Of a stretch of DNA of 61,390 bases, positions 40,734 through 50,182 are shown one piece after another; positions within the stretch are counted from its first letter, which is position 1; each line of letters starts with the position of its first letter. This DNA is from Coemansia sp. RSA 922 (Eukaryota > Kickxellomycota > Kickxellomycetes > Kickxellales > Kickxellaceae), in contig JANBQS010000019.1 in NCBI GenBank assembly GCA_027577415.1, positions 1 to 61,390 on the forward strand, in the 5' to 3' direction. The notes under the pieces are model-generated. The model was not told the DNA's origin and searched no databases. It saw only the letters and a program-made list of their open reading frames with translations. The translations under genes were made by a program, and so were the position numbers.

Positions 40734-40973
40734 ATGCTTCTTGACAACAACAAGGGAGTCGAGAAATTAGTAATGCTGAACACAAATTGCCATAAAGTAC
40801 ACTCGCGGTACCCTCTCGGTTACAATCAATTTTCTATCAGTGGAAACCCGACCAACTTTTATTCCAACACTGATTGCACAGGTCTGGTGGCGATGATGTA
40901 TGACACTGAGCCAACATTGCGTATGCCAATCAAGCGTCCTATTCGGCCGTTCTCGGTTTTGGGCTCTCCCTAA
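40734..40973 (+). pseudogene. Fragment L: short ORF with a shared upstream stop
   Basis: A 79-codon frame reads MLLDNNKGVEKLVMLNTNCH, with FSISGNPTNFYSNTDCTGLV further on. Arm 2 has the same sequence (VEKLVVLNTKCHKVNSRY...NLYSNADCTGLVAMM). In both arms the frame extends upstream through IHLL.DLLFS, stop, then (R/Q)EI.Y. The identical TAA shows that the stop predates the duplication. The Cys pair and FYSNTDCTG pattern resemble secreted fungal domains. Either the stop killed a secreted protein gene, or a shorter product is made. Confidence 0.45.
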
Positions 40974-41177
40974 ACATGAAGTCATTAGTGGGTAAACTAG
41001 ACTTATTCATTTCAATATACACAAGATTTATTGCCACTATCTTTACAATGACTTAATTTTTGTTCTGGTTGGTAAATTTAGTATACTTTCTGACCAACAT
41101 ACTAAGAAAGCTATTGTGTACATTAGGTATCCAGCTAAGACTGATGAGTCAACATGATTCATATTTCCAAATACTAC

Positions 41178-41288
41178 TATATAAAAAGTTTACATTTCAT
41201 TACTCCACTACTATTTGCCAAGGTCGTATGCGTCCAAAAGGCTGGACGCATTGTCCTGAACAACAGGCTAAGGCAGGAAAGAGTTAGA
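41178..41288 (+). promoter_or_regulatory. Ultra-conserved block with TATA box, hairpin and 19-codon ORF
   Basis: TATATAAA (41178-41185) is followed by about 95 bp that is identical in arm 2 (about 55830-55928). It contains a 9-bp perfect hairpin, ATGCGTCCA, loop AAAGGC, TGGACGCAT (41228-41251), and an ATG at 41228 opening MRPKGWTHCPEQQAKAGKS. In arm 2 the TATA box is degraded and the peptide runs on to 31 residues. The block may be a microprotein gene, a structured RNA or a gene-conversion tract. Confidence 0.5.
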
Positions 41289-41483
41289 TACGATTAATAG
41301 TGTGACCTTATCAAGTGTCGAGGAATATGTGTATTGAAGTAAACCCTGTGTCTAAAAAACATTCTATGAGAAACACACTCGAGTCCATAGCTCACACAAG
41401 GAGACGACATAGATGCAGATGGCTAGTAGTATATACGATTCCAGATCGCTTGTCTTTGTGGAAACATCTTCAGGATTTTATTG

Positions 41484-41819
41484 TTATTTTCCTATTGACA
41501 ACCACGCAGGTGATTCCAAACCCTGACTAGCCCCATTATTCTTGTCCGTGCCACTAGTTGGTACTACCGAAAATAGGTCCCATTCATCTTTATTCTCATG
41601 CTTAGATGCTTGAAACTCGGTAGTCAAACCGTCGCCTGTTATTATTTGGAAAACAAGTGCGCTGTCTTCAATAACCTTACTTTTTATTTCCTCAGCCGTA
41701 GGAACGTCCTTGGCTCCATTGCTTACAGCATACATTATGATATAACTGACTACTCCGTTCAGCGAGGTACACTCATTTTCAATGAGCTTACAAGTAGGGG
41801 TTATGTTATCACTCGTCAT
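41484..41819 (-). CDS. Orphan small protein I (111 aa), pair of J in arm 2
   Basis: It starts MTSDNITPTCKLIENECTSL. It shares with J the stretches NGVVSY, SNGAK.VPTA.EI.SKVIED, SALVFQII.GDGLTTE.QAS and DEWDLFS. It is longer than J at the C-terminus (to LESPAWLSIGK). Spacing of strands and one helix suggests a small alpha/beta protein; no signal peptide. A TATA box (41917-41924) lies 98 bp upstream. Unknown function. Confidence 0.72.
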   Translation of the reverse strand: MTSDNITPTCKLIENECTSLNGVVSYIIMYAVSNGAKDVPTAEEIKSKVIEDSALVFQIITGDGLTTEFQASKHENKDEWDLFSVVPTSGTDKNNGASQGLESPAWLSIGK

Positions 41820-41916
41820 GTCTAGTTGAATAAAAGAGGAAAGTAGCAGTAGTAAAAAATTATTAGGTCTTGGAAGAGGTGAGGAATCGTTGGTTTTATT
41901 TTGCTGGAAAACGTTT

Positions 41917-41924
41917 GTTTTATA
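41917..41924 (-). promoter_or_regulatory. TATA box of orphan gene I
   Basis: GGTATAAAAC on the minus strand, matched by GGTATAAAAG at the same place before gene J in arm 2. Confidence 0.7.
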
Positions 41925-42545
41925 CCACACCACTTGGCAGAAGCAGGAGATATTCCTGTTAGGAGAACGAATTCCTTTGGGGAGGCAAATCCGCCATCAT
42001 CAACATGTGGAATCTGGATATGCTTTGTGTCTGCAAATGCGGCTTCAAAGAAAATTGGCTCGGAGAAAGAAAACAGGATACTCCTCTCTTGTCCAAGTCG
42101 CCAGAAATAGAACACGAAAAGACAGACAGAAAATACTTTTAAAGGCGGGTATAAAGAAGCTCCGAACCAGAAGCAATCAATGAGCACATCCAGAAAACAT
42201 ACTGCTATTTGTAGCAATTCCGTGTATTAGAGGCAGATAGAGTGAAATTCCTACTTTCAGTCAGCCACTTACCGTTGACTGTAAAAGAGAAGTAATGTTT
42301 TTCTCTCCTTATTGCCTTATAAACAGAGCAAACTGAAATATCAAGCAATTTAGTGTGTTAGTTAGTCTTTAGACGACTGTCGGAAGAATAGTAAAATGCT
42401 AGTGACCGAAGCTTTTTGGTTTGTCCATTTACATTTGTGTAATTCAGGAAACAGCAAGAGGCTGCCTCTTCAACAAGTTCAACAGGTTTGAATATATTAT
42501 AAATGGCTCTGCTCCACGTATGTAATATTGGAACCTATAGGGAAA

Positions 42546-42854
42546 ATGAGTGAGAAAGTTGTTATTCACTTTGGATGTGGGGCCGCTGAGAGGTCTGGAC
42601 AAGGCTTTTCTCTTGCCCAAGTTGCCCACAGTAAAAGGAAAAATGGGCAAAGGGATTTTTCAATCCTCAAAAAGAAAATACAAATGGCAAACTGGAGAAA
42701 GGCTTTTTGTACAAATTCCCCAACATCAAACTGCAGCATCTGGATAGAGTACGTCATTAAATCCTTTAAAAAGAATATCCGCTTTAAAACAATGGAAGGT
42801 GAGGTGCTGTTTTCATGGTATGCGTCATCGGAAATAAAGCACTGGGGGGATTGA
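42546..42854 (+). CDS. Doubtful ORF D (102 aa) inside the shared promoter block
   Basis: A TATTATAAAT element near 42494 and an ATG at 42546 open a frame beginning MSEKVVIHFGCGAA. A second frame over the same bases also looks coding (KGKMGKGIFQSSKRKYKW). Arm 2 does not preserve either frame, although its CRE-like TACGTCA elements and the GGCCAGTCCGTCGTCATCAT string are kept. It is more likely regulatory DNA between genes I and E than a gene. Confidence 0.25.
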   Translation: MSEKVVIHFGCGAAERSGQGFSLAQVAHSKRKNGQRDFSILKKKIQMANWRKAFCTNSPTSNCSIWIEYVIKSFKKNIRFKTMEGEVLFSWYASSEIKHWGD

Positions 42855-43002
42855 ACAAAAATAGCTTCAAAGACTAGTAAAAAGAGGTCTCAAAATCTGA
42901 AACTATAAATAGGCCAGTCCGTCGTCATCATCCAACTGTTTTCCGTTGGGTAAAAAAAGAGAGGAGTGTTGTTTTTCCCTCTCTACCCTATCGTGGCCAA
43001 CC

Positions 43003-43010
43003 TATTTAAG
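43003..43010 (+). promoter_or_regulatory. TATA-like element of orphan gene E
   Basis: CCTATTTAAGG, 124 bp before the ATG. The whole leader, including GGAGGAAAATG and TATACACCCAACATTTA, is conserved before gene F. Confidence 0.65.
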
Positions 43011-43133
43011 GGGTACGCCTTTCGGAGGAAAATGATTCTGGACAATAACACAACTGCCCTACTTTCTTAAATATTTTTATACACCCAACATTTACAGCTT
43101 AGTCTAACTGCGCACTGCTCGAAACAAGTAGTC

Positions 43134-43616
43134 ATGTCTGAAAGAATTAGAATGAGGGTTTACAAGCTCAAAAGAGAAGACAATAAACTCAGAAAAATTA
43201 TCTACTTGGGGTTATTTGAGATAGAAGACGTTAAAAGAATCAACTGCCCCGCAGTTGCTGACAATCTGATTAGAAGTGTGCTCATGGACGTTAAAGAAAT
43301 GACCGCCTATTATGCTGATAGCAGTAGCACAAGCTGGGCAAAGGTAAAAGATGGTGGCCTAACAGTCAATTCCATTGGCAGTGATCTTGTCTTGCTATAT
43401 GCTGGCTCTACGGCAAATACCAGCTGTTCAATTTTGCAAATGTTAAGAAATATCGACTTGACCAATGAAATAATATTAAAAGCCATCAGCGATCATAATG
43501 GTAATAACCCATGGAGTAAATATGAATATGTTGATGAGCACGGGTTGAGGCCAGTGATCGAAAAACTAGCGGAGATGCCAAAGCCACCAACTGATTCCAA
43601 TGCTGACTTAGTGTAA
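43134..43616 (+). CDS. Orphan small protein E (160 aa), pair of F in arm 2
   Basis: It starts MSERIRMRVYKLKREDNKL. Shared with F are IR..VY, YLGLFEI, PA.A.N.I, LLYAGS.AN.SCS, ML.NIDLT and ISDHN..NP, followed by Y.YVD. I estimate roughly 45 percent identity by eye. E has a longer tail (PVIEKLAEMPKPPTDSNADL). Possible strands alternate with two helices; there is no signal peptide or membrane span. The protein at 61009 has a similar start (ARLYMVDL..IYHYGRFEL) and the same CCTATTTAAG promoter element, so it may be a distant relative. Unknown function. Confidence 0.75.
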   Translation: MSERIRMRVYKLKREDNKLRKIIYLGLFEIEDVKRINCPAVADNLIRSVLMDVKEMTAYYADSSSTSWAKVKDGGLTVNSIGSDLVLLYAGSTANTSCSILQMLRNIDLTNEIILKAISDHNGNNPWSKYEYVDEHGLRPVIEKLAEMPKPPTDSNADLV

Positions 43617-44115
43617 GAGTAAAGGAGTTATAATAGGCAACTCTGCCCATGAAATTTGTCTATCAATCATTTGATTTTTTATTTCCCTAGCCAAGCTCTT
43701 CTTAAAGCTAAATTATGTTTCCTAATTGCTCAAAGCTGACTGAAACATAAGGAAACTGCATACTCTCTTTTGAACATCTATTATATAGCTCTTCTTAGAC
43801 TAGGTAGCTGTTATATAAAAAAAATTAAATGTTGTCTTGTTGATGGAATAAACTTGGATAACAACCAGTGTAGCATTGTTCTGTATCAATTTTGCGACTG
43901 TCTGGACAACAGAGAAAGACCCATCAATAATACCCAGTGCCATGGCCATTTGCCAACACCTCACATCACAGCACACATCTTTTTGTCAGAGGCAAACCAA
44001 TTGGCGACGTCATTTTTTGCTCTCATGCCTTTGCTAAAATACTTTAGCTAGACTACCCATCTTTTACATCATCTAGCTTCTTCCTGTAGTGGACAGAGGG
44101 TTGGAAAACAAGAAA
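43617..44115. other. Spacer between E and the repeat upstream of G
   Basis: AT-rich, present in arm 1 but mostly absent from arm 2. An open stretch at 43770-44051 lacks an ATG near its start and has no relative here, so no gene is called. Confidence 0.4.
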
Positions 44116-44325
44116 GGTGTGATGGCATTGTTTAATTGCTCTTACACCTTCGTTCTTTGAAGAAAAGGTTGCAAAAAAATTCATGATGTCATTTTTATAG
44201 TGCTCTTACGCATCCGTTCTTTGAAGCAAATAATGCGAAAAATCGGTGATGTCATTTTTATAGTGCTCTTACGCATTCGTTCTTTGAAACAAAGGTTGCA
44301 AAAAGAAAATTGGTGATGTCATTAT
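44116..44325 (+). repeat. Tandem promoter repeat, about 63-67 bp unit, three TGATGTCA sites
   Basis: Three full units (one degenerate) and a partial one carry GCTCTTAC(A/G)C, TTCGTTCTTTGAA and the CRE-like TGATGTCA at 44184, 44247 and 44314. The array lies 200-400 bp before gene G. The partner gene H has only one TGATGTCA (53680-53687), at the same distance from its ATG. Confidence 0.85.
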
Positions 44326-44421
44326 TTGTTCTTTTGAAATTGAGGAAAAGTTTTGCTTGACTGCACAGTTTTCGCCTTTTTGCTTCCTCCTGCTGCAAAT
44401 AGTGGATTGGGGTTTCTCTGC

Positions 44422-44430
44422 TATATAAAG
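44422..44430 (+). promoter_or_regulatory. TATA box of orphan gene G
   Basis: TATATAAAG followed by CGAGCTGCTGCTG, 96 bp before the ATG. In gene H the same string reads TATATTAAGCGAGCTGCTG. Confidence 0.75.
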
Positions 44431-44517
44431 CGAGCTGCTGCTGCCCCTTGCTTCTTTCAAAACATCTAACATACACATTTACTATATCAACTACATATTT
44501 CTTTATACCTTGTCAAC

Positions 44518-44979
44518 ATGTCTTTTGAGAAAGGTCCTTTTTATTATTTTGGTCTTACTACCAATACTGATGGCAATCTTATGATTAGTGGACACATTTT
44601 AAAAAATGGGCCAATCGATGAGACGGTGACTAACGCACTAACCCCTCCTCAGGTTCTCGACAACAAGGGAAATAGGGTTAACGTAACTATACATCCTATC
44701 TACCCATCCATCGTTAAAAATTATAGAGGCGATAGTGTTTTTAGGTCTGTGGCAAATTTGAATCCAGGATTGGAAGAACATGTCTACCTATTTTTTGGCA
44801 CCGAAGAGGATCGCCTTCGTTTGGAAAACAATCTATCTGCTTCTAGTACCAACGTCTATGATGCGACCATTAATCTAGCTAAGCCATATTATGATAATGA
44901 AAGATTGGATTATATCTGGAGTCTTCCCGAAGACGTACTAGCAAAGTATAAGGGCCTTTATGAAGTCGGAAAGATTTAA
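44518..44979 (+). CDS. Orphan small protein G (153 aa), pair of H in arm 2
   Basis: It starts MSFEKGPFYYFGLTTNTDGN. Shared with H are MS.(E/K)KGP, NLMISGH (H: NLQISRH), GPID, EEHVY.FFGT(E/D) and YY(D/E)(D/N) plus a related C-terminal helix. It looks like an alpha/beta protein without signal peptide. It is driven by a promoter with three TGATGTCA sites and a strong TATA box, so it is the likely active partner of the G/H pair. Unknown function. Confidence 0.75.
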   Translation: MSFEKGPFYYFGLTTNTDGNLMISGHILKNGPIDETVTNALTPPQVLDNKGNRVNVTIHPIYPSIVKNYRGDSVFRSVANLNPGLEEHVYLFFGTEEDRLRLENNLSASSTNVYDATINLAKPYYDNERLDYIWSLPEDVLAKYKGLYEVGKI

Positions 44980-44980
44980 C

Positions 44981-45427
44981 CTTATTGAATATTATGTCTG
45001 GTATTTTCTAGCAACAACTTGCATGGCCTGGTACGTAAATTATTTTGATCGGTAGAACAGCTTTTCTTAGAAGTTCTTTGTCCTTTAGGCTCGTAATTTA
45101 CACACATTTCCAGGAATGTCGACTTGCACTGCTAGTTTGTGCCTGCTTTTCAGAGCTCACTCCGTGTGCATCTCTTAGTGATGAAATCTTGCTTTACTAT
45201 ATATCTTTTTTATAAATATAAATATATATACCAATTTATCAAAGAATGGCATTCTAGTCAGTAGAAGAAAATCATGTATAGCATGATATTGGCAACATAC
45301 TTGATTCACCTGTGAAATACAAGTACGAATAACGTCATCCCACAGTGTGAGTACATACTTAAAAAATCAATGACTTTTAACCAATAGCATGTTAAATTAT
45401 TACCACAATGTTATCAAATCTAGTAAA
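44981..45427. other. AT-rich junction between arm 1 and the single-copy segment
   Basis: About 450 bp with alternating TATATA near 45200-45230. No gene or clear regulatory signal seen; it is the inner breakpoint region of the duplication. Confidence 0.4.
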
Positions 45428-46774
45428 TTACTGACTAATGGCAGTCCAGTCGGGTAAAGTACAGCCATCAAAATCGTCACGAGATAGTTCCACTGTCCCA
45501 ATTTTAGCAGCGACAGCCAGCGACGTGCCAATCCAAGAGCGATCAGACGGAGCAAAGGCCTGCGACTCATCAGCCAACGCAGCATCAGCAGCCAGCGCAG
45601 ACCATCTGGAGTCCCTATGCAAACGAGCAACAATATCATGCAACAATCGGTGTCTGAACCCCGGCAAATCAGCGACCCCGCCAACAACAAGCACATTGGC
45701 AATCAGCGCACGCCGAGTATCCACAGGCACTCTCCCAATACACTGCACGACAGCGTCAGGAATGCTCTGGTGGTCAGCCGCCGGGTCACCGCTGAAAAGC
45801 GGCTCAGCAGCACGCTCACGGATCCAACTAGGAAACAACAGCAGGCCACGTCCATACCGCTCAGTATCGATAGTCAGTCTAGTAACAGCACCAGTACATG
45901 TAGAACTAGATTCGTAGAAGGAAACCAGTTCATCAGACAGCACGCATTCGTTCCGACCGACGACACCCGAGTTAGCACGCATCTTTTCTGGCAAAGCAAT
46001 AGGAGACGCCAACAGCATTTTGGTCATGATATGAGTGACAACAGAGTCAGACAACAAATCTTGGCACTCCACATCATCCCCATTGCCAGAAGCAGGCATA
46101 AAGCGGGCGTAGTTCTGAAGCAGTCCCCGCAGACTGTCAAACAGCGCCAAGCCAGCCAGGGGCGTCGACGTGGCATAAGGAGGCAACGCGCGGGCCTCAT
46201 AAACAGGCGTCACAGACACTGTGCGATGACCACAGTCAATAACCAGACCAGCTTGTACCGATCCACAAGTCATCAGAGCGGCAACACTCGCGGGATAAAA
46301 CGACAATTGAGGCACACGCAAATTACCCAATAACACACGCGCCACAGCCAAGCGCAGCCGCACTGGCGCCAACGCGCTCTCCACAATAGCTACTTTACGC
46401 GTACGAGCATCTACCAATAAATCGCGTCGATACACGTCCCTAAAGTGCTCTACCAATCGCATCTCCAGCTCCTCCTCACTCTCCACTACCGTGTTGTGCA
46501 ATGTGTGGCCAACAGTCCGAGTAATTATGCCGCTGCTGCTGAAAGTAAACTTGGTCTTTAGTGTGCTACTGTGTATCGGCGCATAGTCGCCAGAGAACCC
46601 GGCACGCAAGGAGTGTGTGCCTATGTCAATTATTATTTTTTCTTCCGTCGACGCTCCATATAAAATTGACGATGCAGTTGACGACGATGACCCAACACCA
46701 ATTCCGGAAAGTACACTACTGCTACTTGGCAATGGCCGGCGCAAGAAATTCAAGCTATCCAGAGTACTAGTCAT
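45428..46774 (-). CDS. ARP10: Actin-related protein ARP10/ACTR10 (dynactin pointed-end subunit)
   Basis: A 448-residue protein with a Ser-rich N-terminus, then the actin fold: IIIDIGTHSLRAGFSGDYAP (phosphate loop 1), AGLVIDCGHRTVSVTPVYEA (phosphate loop 2) and ANVLVVGGVADLPGFRHRL (adenosine motif). It is too diverged for actin or ARP1-3. The short C-terminus and GHRTVSVTPVYEA fit ARP10/Arp11, which caps the pointed end of the dynactin filament with p62, p27 and p25. A nuclear Arp is a less likely alternative. Confidence 0.75.
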   Translation of the reverse strand: MTSTLDSLNFLRRPLPSSSSVLSGIGVGSSSSTASSILYGASTEEKIIIDIGTHSLRAGFSGDYAPIHSSTLKTKFTFSSSGIITRTVGHTLHNTVVESEEELEMRLVEHFRDVYRRDLLVDARTRKVAIVESALAPVRLRLAVARVLLGNLRVPQLSFYPASVAALMTCGSVQAGLVIDCGHRTVSVTPVYEARALPPYATSTPLAGLALFDSLRGLLQNYARFMPASGNGDDVECQDLLSDSVVTHIMTKMLLASPIALPEKMRANSGVVGRNECVLSDELVSFYESSSTCTGAVTRLTIDTERYGRGLLLFPSWIRERAAEPLFSGDPAADHQSIPDAVVQCIGRVPVDTRRALIANVLVVGGVADLPGFRHRLLHDIVARLHRDSRWSALAADAALADESQAFAPSDRSWIGTSLAVAAKIGTVELSRDDFDGCTLPDWTAISQ

Positions 46775-46870
46775 TGAGTGAAATTTATAATAAAAATAAA
46801 AGAGTATAGTACGAAAAAAAAAACAAGAGCTGAAGAAGGGAGGGAAAGAAAGTGAGGTACGTGATCTGAT

Positions 46871-47653
46871 TTAGACCTTGTCAGGATGATTCCACAGTTT
46901 GATGCGATCAGCTCTGACAAGCACACTAAAGCTCCTCAATACGACAATGAGCGCAAGCATAGCGGAGACGAGGCCAGTAGCCAGGCTATTTTTCAAATTC
47001 CTGCACCACACACCATCCGACTTTCGAGAGCAATCGACGACGATGACGTTGATAAGTACCAAAATGATCCAGGTAACGAAAATAGCAAAATTCAGAGCCA
47101 AAGTAAACCAAGCCGTACGAGATTTCTCTATCCTCTGCCTAGTCTTTGCAAACAAATGCAAGATTATCGATATAGCCGCCGTACCCGCCGTAACGCCTCC
47201 AACGACAAATACTGCGATCTCTGTGTTACGCTCAGTGACGTCTCCGCCCTCCGTAGGCCGCTGCTTACGTGACTGCGCCAAGTACCCGATACATACTATA
47301 GCCACTACTAGTTGTGTTAGACGTGTGCCTACGTAGAATAGGAATCGAAGTGCGCTCCAGTGACTCATCGAGTTCATTCCTACTACGCCTTGTTGGTCTA
47401 CTTTTTTGCCCCGATTCTTGTCCTTTTTCTGACCACTCGCTGTCTCCAGCCCTCCGGCCACTGGCAATGCCTGCACAGGCTCTGGTGGCCGAGGTGTCTG
47501 CCACGATGCCTCGCTGTAAGCACTCCCATGTGGCTGCTGCATTGTTGTTATATCAACCGATGGTAGATGTGCGTTGCTACCTGAATATTGACCAACATTG
47601 CCGAGATAGGTCTCTCTATTACTATCGTCGTACGCTCTGTTGCTATAGCTCAT
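46871..47653 (-). CDS. Four-transmembrane protein, MARVEL-like
   Basis: A 260-residue protein starting MSYSNRAYDD. It has a cytosolic N-terminus of about 100 residues with Pro/Gln and a Lys-rich patch (GQKKDKNRGKKVDQQG). Four spans follow: RFLFYVGTRLTQLVVAIVCI, IAVFVVGGVTAGTAAISIIL, LALNFAIFVTWIILVLINVI and LATGLVSAMLALIVVLRSF. The third loop has a Cys pair (DCSRKSDGVWC). This layout resembles fungal MARVEL-domain proteins of the plasma membrane or vesicles. Family assignment rests on topology, not on a sequence motif. Confidence 0.6.
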   Translation of the reverse strand: MSYSNRAYDDSNRETYLGNVGQYSGSNAHLPSVDITTMQQPHGSAYSEASWQTPRPPEPVQALPVAGGLETASGQKKDKNRGKKVDQQGVVGMNSMSHWSALRFLFYVGTRLTQLVVAIVCIGYLAQSRKQRPTEGGDVTERNTEIAVFVVGGVTAGTAAISIILHLFAKTRQRIEKSRTAWFTLALNFAIFVTWIILVLINVIVVDCSRKSDGVWCRNLKNSLATGLVSAMLALIVVLRSFSVLVRADRIKLWNHPDKV

Positions 47654-47913
47654 GATAAAGAAAAAAAAAATAGATTCTGCTAGTCGAAACAAAGGAAAAA
47701 GAGAGAAAAAAAAGTAATTCTTTTTCGGAAAGTATTTTAGAGTTTATGAAGGCTCTACTAGGCATTGTTTTTGTACCACAAAACGTTCCGAAGTAGACAA
47801 AAAATACCTATTGGATCAGACTTGTATTTGTGCAACGTTCCCAATAATCAAATAATAATCCCAATATGCTTTACGTCACACCCCCTAAAAAATTCCCAGC
47901 AGTAATTAAAAAA

Positions 47914-49134
47914 TCAGTACTCTAGCGAGCGACGGATAGCTTCATAAGAACGCACTGCGCAGGGCATATAAAAGCGCTCAAAGACGAGCGGATGCGGCAC
48001 AAACAGCCCACACACACGCTCAATGGGACTCTCCAGCCTCAAGAAGCATCTCTCCTGGATCTCCGCCGCCAACTCTGCCGCAAAGCCCTGCGTCCTCGGC
48101 GCCTCATGCGCAACAACCAAGCGCCCAGTCTTTGCCACCGACTCTGCCACCGTATCCGCATCATACGGCAAAATAGTCCGCAGATCAATGAGCTCGCAGG
48201 TGACGCCAGGCATATCGCGCTCAATCATCTGGATAGCGTTCTCGAGAGCGTATATTTGCGCGCCATATCCGACAACAGTCACATCCTTGCCCGGGCGCAC
48301 TATCTCGGCCTTGGACAAGGGCAGCACGTAGTCGTCGGTGGGCACTTGCTCGGCGGCTGAGCGGTACAGCATCTTGGGCTCAAAGAACAGCGTGGGATTA
48401 GGGTCGCGAATAGCCGCCAACAGAAGGCCCTTGGCTTGGATGGGCGATCTCGGCACTACTACTTTGATTCCGGGTACATGAGCAAAGAAGGCCTCAGGGC
48501 TCTGCGAGTGATAATGGCCGCCATGGCCCACAGCCGCACAGGGCGCGCGAATAGTGAGACCGCCGACATTAAACTCGTTACCAGACCGATACCGATACTT
48601 GGCAGCCTCATTAACAATCTGATCGAACGCAGGGAATATATAATCAGCAAACTGGATCTCCGCCACCGCCGTATGTCCCATCGCCGCCATGCCGATAGCA
48701 AACCCAGCGATACCTTGTTCGGTCAGAGGTGTGTTGAAAATACGCTCGTTGCCAAATTCCTCCGCCAATCCGACTGAGCATCGGAATACTCCGCCAAATG
48801 CCACGTCCTCACCGAATACCACTGCCGTGTCATCTGTGGCCAGTGTGTGCCGCATGGCGTCGTTAATTGCTTGACACATGTTCATCTTTTTGCTGTCCCC
48901 CTCGCTCACTCCCTGCGCCTGCAGCTCTGCATTGCCTCGCATCGCCGCTACTGTGCGTAGGAGTAGCTTACTGTGTGCTACGCCCAAGTCCAGCCCGCGG
49001 ATGGGCTCAACGCTGCTGTCCACAGAGGCCGAGTAGCTTCGGCATTGTTGACGGGGCAGCGCCAGTCGAGATATGGAGCTATATGGCCTGCCGGCCAGCA
49101 GCATGACACGAGGTAGAGGTAGTCGCAAGAGCAT
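47914..49134 (-). CDS. BCKDHB: Branched-chain 2-oxoacid dehydrogenase E1 beta subunit
   Basis: A 406-residue protein with an Arg/Ser-rich mitochondrial presequence (to about 40). It follows BCKDHB closely: [85 protein letters not shown] and [17 protein letters not shown]. The VFRC and [10 protein letters not shown] details separate it from pyruvate dehydrogenase E1 beta. With E1 alpha it forms the thiamine-diphosphate decarboxylase of Leu/Ile/Val catabolism in the matrix. Its presence implies a BCKDH complex, which many yeasts lack. Confidence 0.93.
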   Translation of the reverse strand: MLLRLPLPRVMLLAGRPYSSISRLALPRQQCRSYSASVDSSVEPIRGLDLGVAHSKLLLRTVAAMRGNAELQAQGVSEGDSKKMNMCQAINDAMRHTLATDDTAVVFGEDVAFGGVFRCSVGLAEEFGNERIFNTPLTEQGIAGFAIGMAAMGHTAVAEIQFADYIFPAFDQIVNEAAKYRYRSGNEFNVGGLTIRAPCAAVGHGGHYHSQSPEAFFAHVPGIKVVVPRSPIQAKGLLLAAIRDPNPTLFFEPKMLYRSAAEQVPTDDYVLPLSKAEIVRPGKDVTVVGYGAQIYALENAIQMIERDMPGVTCELIDLRTILPYDADTVAESVAKTGRLVVAHEAPRTQGFAAELAAEIQERCFLRLESPIERVCGLFVPHPLVFERFYMPCAVRSYEAIRRSLEY

Positions 49135-49277
49135 ATTGATAACAATAATTAGCTAAATAAAAAAAGTATTACGAAAAGAGAAAGAAGGGGGGAAAAAAAG
49201 GACGGGCTTGTGCACAGCTCACAAACAAAGCTTTCGTGGGAATTCCAAAAAGGCGTGGGAAAAAAAATGGATGATAA

Positions 49278-50063
49278 TCACGATTTGAATAGATTCTTAA
49301 ATTTATCCACTATCTGCAGCATCCGCCCTCTCGCCTTGACGGGAGTCGCCGACGTTGGTGTTACGGAAGCAACCTCGCCAGGCTTCTCGGAAGTAACAGT
49401 CTCCGCAGACTTTTCGGAAGTAGCAGCAGCTGTCTTTGAGAGATCCTTTTCGGGTGCTGCCAGCTTGCTAGCGATCTCTGCAAATTTATCGCCCTGGATC
49501 TCGGCAATCTCAATCTCCTTATACGTAGGCAACAGGCTGCCATCCGAACCAGCAATAACGCCGCCGCCCCACGGCGACCCACCAACAATAGCGTCCGTCT
49601 CAAACATATAAGGACTAGGTGTACCCAAAGAGACATAGATCAAACCATGGTGGACCAAATGGGGCAAAAACGAAAACGCCGTAGACTCTTGCCCACCGTG
49701 CTGAGAAGCCGTAGAGAAAAACAACCCCATTGGCTTACCCAGCAACGCGCCTTTACTCCATAGCGAACCGGTCGAGTCGAAGAACGCTTTGACCTGTGCT
49801 GGTGCTACGCCGAAACGCGTGGGGAATCCGACCAGGAACCCATCGGCCTCTGCCAATATCTCTGGAGTTATCTCGGGAACTGACGTGTCCCGAGCTGGGG
49901 CGTGCATTTTCTCTAAAACGTCGCCTGAAAGCGTTTCAGCAAACTGATACAGCTCAGCATCGACTTTGCCTGACTTTAGTAGACCGCGCATCTCGGCTTG
50001 AGCGATCGTCTGGACGTGGCCGTACGTCGAGTAGTAGATAACTAGAATCTTTGGCTTGCCCAT
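49278..50063 (-). CDS. WrbA-type NAD(P)H:quinone oxidoreductase (flavodoxin-like, PST2/Obr1)
   Basis: A 261-residue protein. The flavodoxin FMN loop is KILVIYYSTYGHVQTIAQAE. Other WrbA signatures are GFLVGFPTRFGVAPAQVKAF, TGSLW..GALLGKP, FFSTASQHGGQEST and GGSPWGGGVIAG. Such proteins reduce quinones with two electrons and protect from oxidative stress; fungal forms associate with eisosomes. The C-terminal 60 residues form a Ser/Thr/Glu-rich extension (KSAETVTSEKPGEV) ending in a Lys/Phe-rich helix, possibly a membrane or protein docking tail. A TATA box (ATATAAAG, 50175-50182) lies 112 bp upstream. Confidence 0.92.
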   Translation of the reverse strand: MGKPKILVIYYSTYGHVQTIAQAEMRGLLKSGKVDAELYQFAETLSGDVLEKMHAPARDTSVPEITPEILAEADGFLVGFPTRFGVAPAQVKAFFDSTGSLWSKGALLGKPMGLFFSTASQHGGQESTAFSFLPHLVHHGLIYVSLGTPSPYMFETDAIVGGSPWGGGVIAGSDGSLLPTYKEIEIAEIQGDKFAEIASKLAAPEKDLSKTAAATSEKSAETVTSEKPGEVASVTPTSATPVKARGRMLQIVDKFKNLFKS

Positions 50064-50174
50064 GGTTATTAATTACGATAAATAAATAAAAGGAGTTGAG
50101 AGGGAAAAAATATTTCGTGTCGTTGGGATAAAAAATAAAATAAAATAAAAAAGAGGGAGTCGCAGCAACATCCC

Positions 50175-50182
50175 CTTTATAT
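50175..50182 (-). promoter_or_regulatory. TATA box of the WrbA-type gene
   Basis: CATATAAAGG on the minus strand, 112 bp before the ATG; consistent with stress-regulated expression. Confidence 0.5.

Larger units (their letters stand above)
40680..44980 (+). repeat. Arm 1 of an inverted segmental duplication (partner 53014-56432)
   Basis: Arm 1 holds, left to right, fragment L, a conserved 100-bp block, gene I (minus), a promoter block, gene E and gene G. Arm 2 holds the same elements reversed (H, F, promoter block, J, conserved block, L'). Both coding and non-coding parts align. Arm 1 is about 0.9 kb longer, partly from a tandem repeat before gene G. Confidence 0.9.

Noticed and set aside
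41315..41530. Frame shared by both arms (NTLESIAHTRRRHRC)
   Set aside because: Differences between arms are mostly amino-acid-changing, arm 2 lacks the ATG, and it covers the 3' side of genes I and J; nucleotide conservation explains it.
43770..44051. 93-codon open stretch between E and G
   Set aside because: It starts at a TTG, has no internal ATG in a useful position and is not kept in arm 2.
44116..44325. Regularly spaced repeat considered as a CRISPR array
   Set aside because: Units are contiguous and imperfect with no unique spacers, in a eukaryotic promoter.
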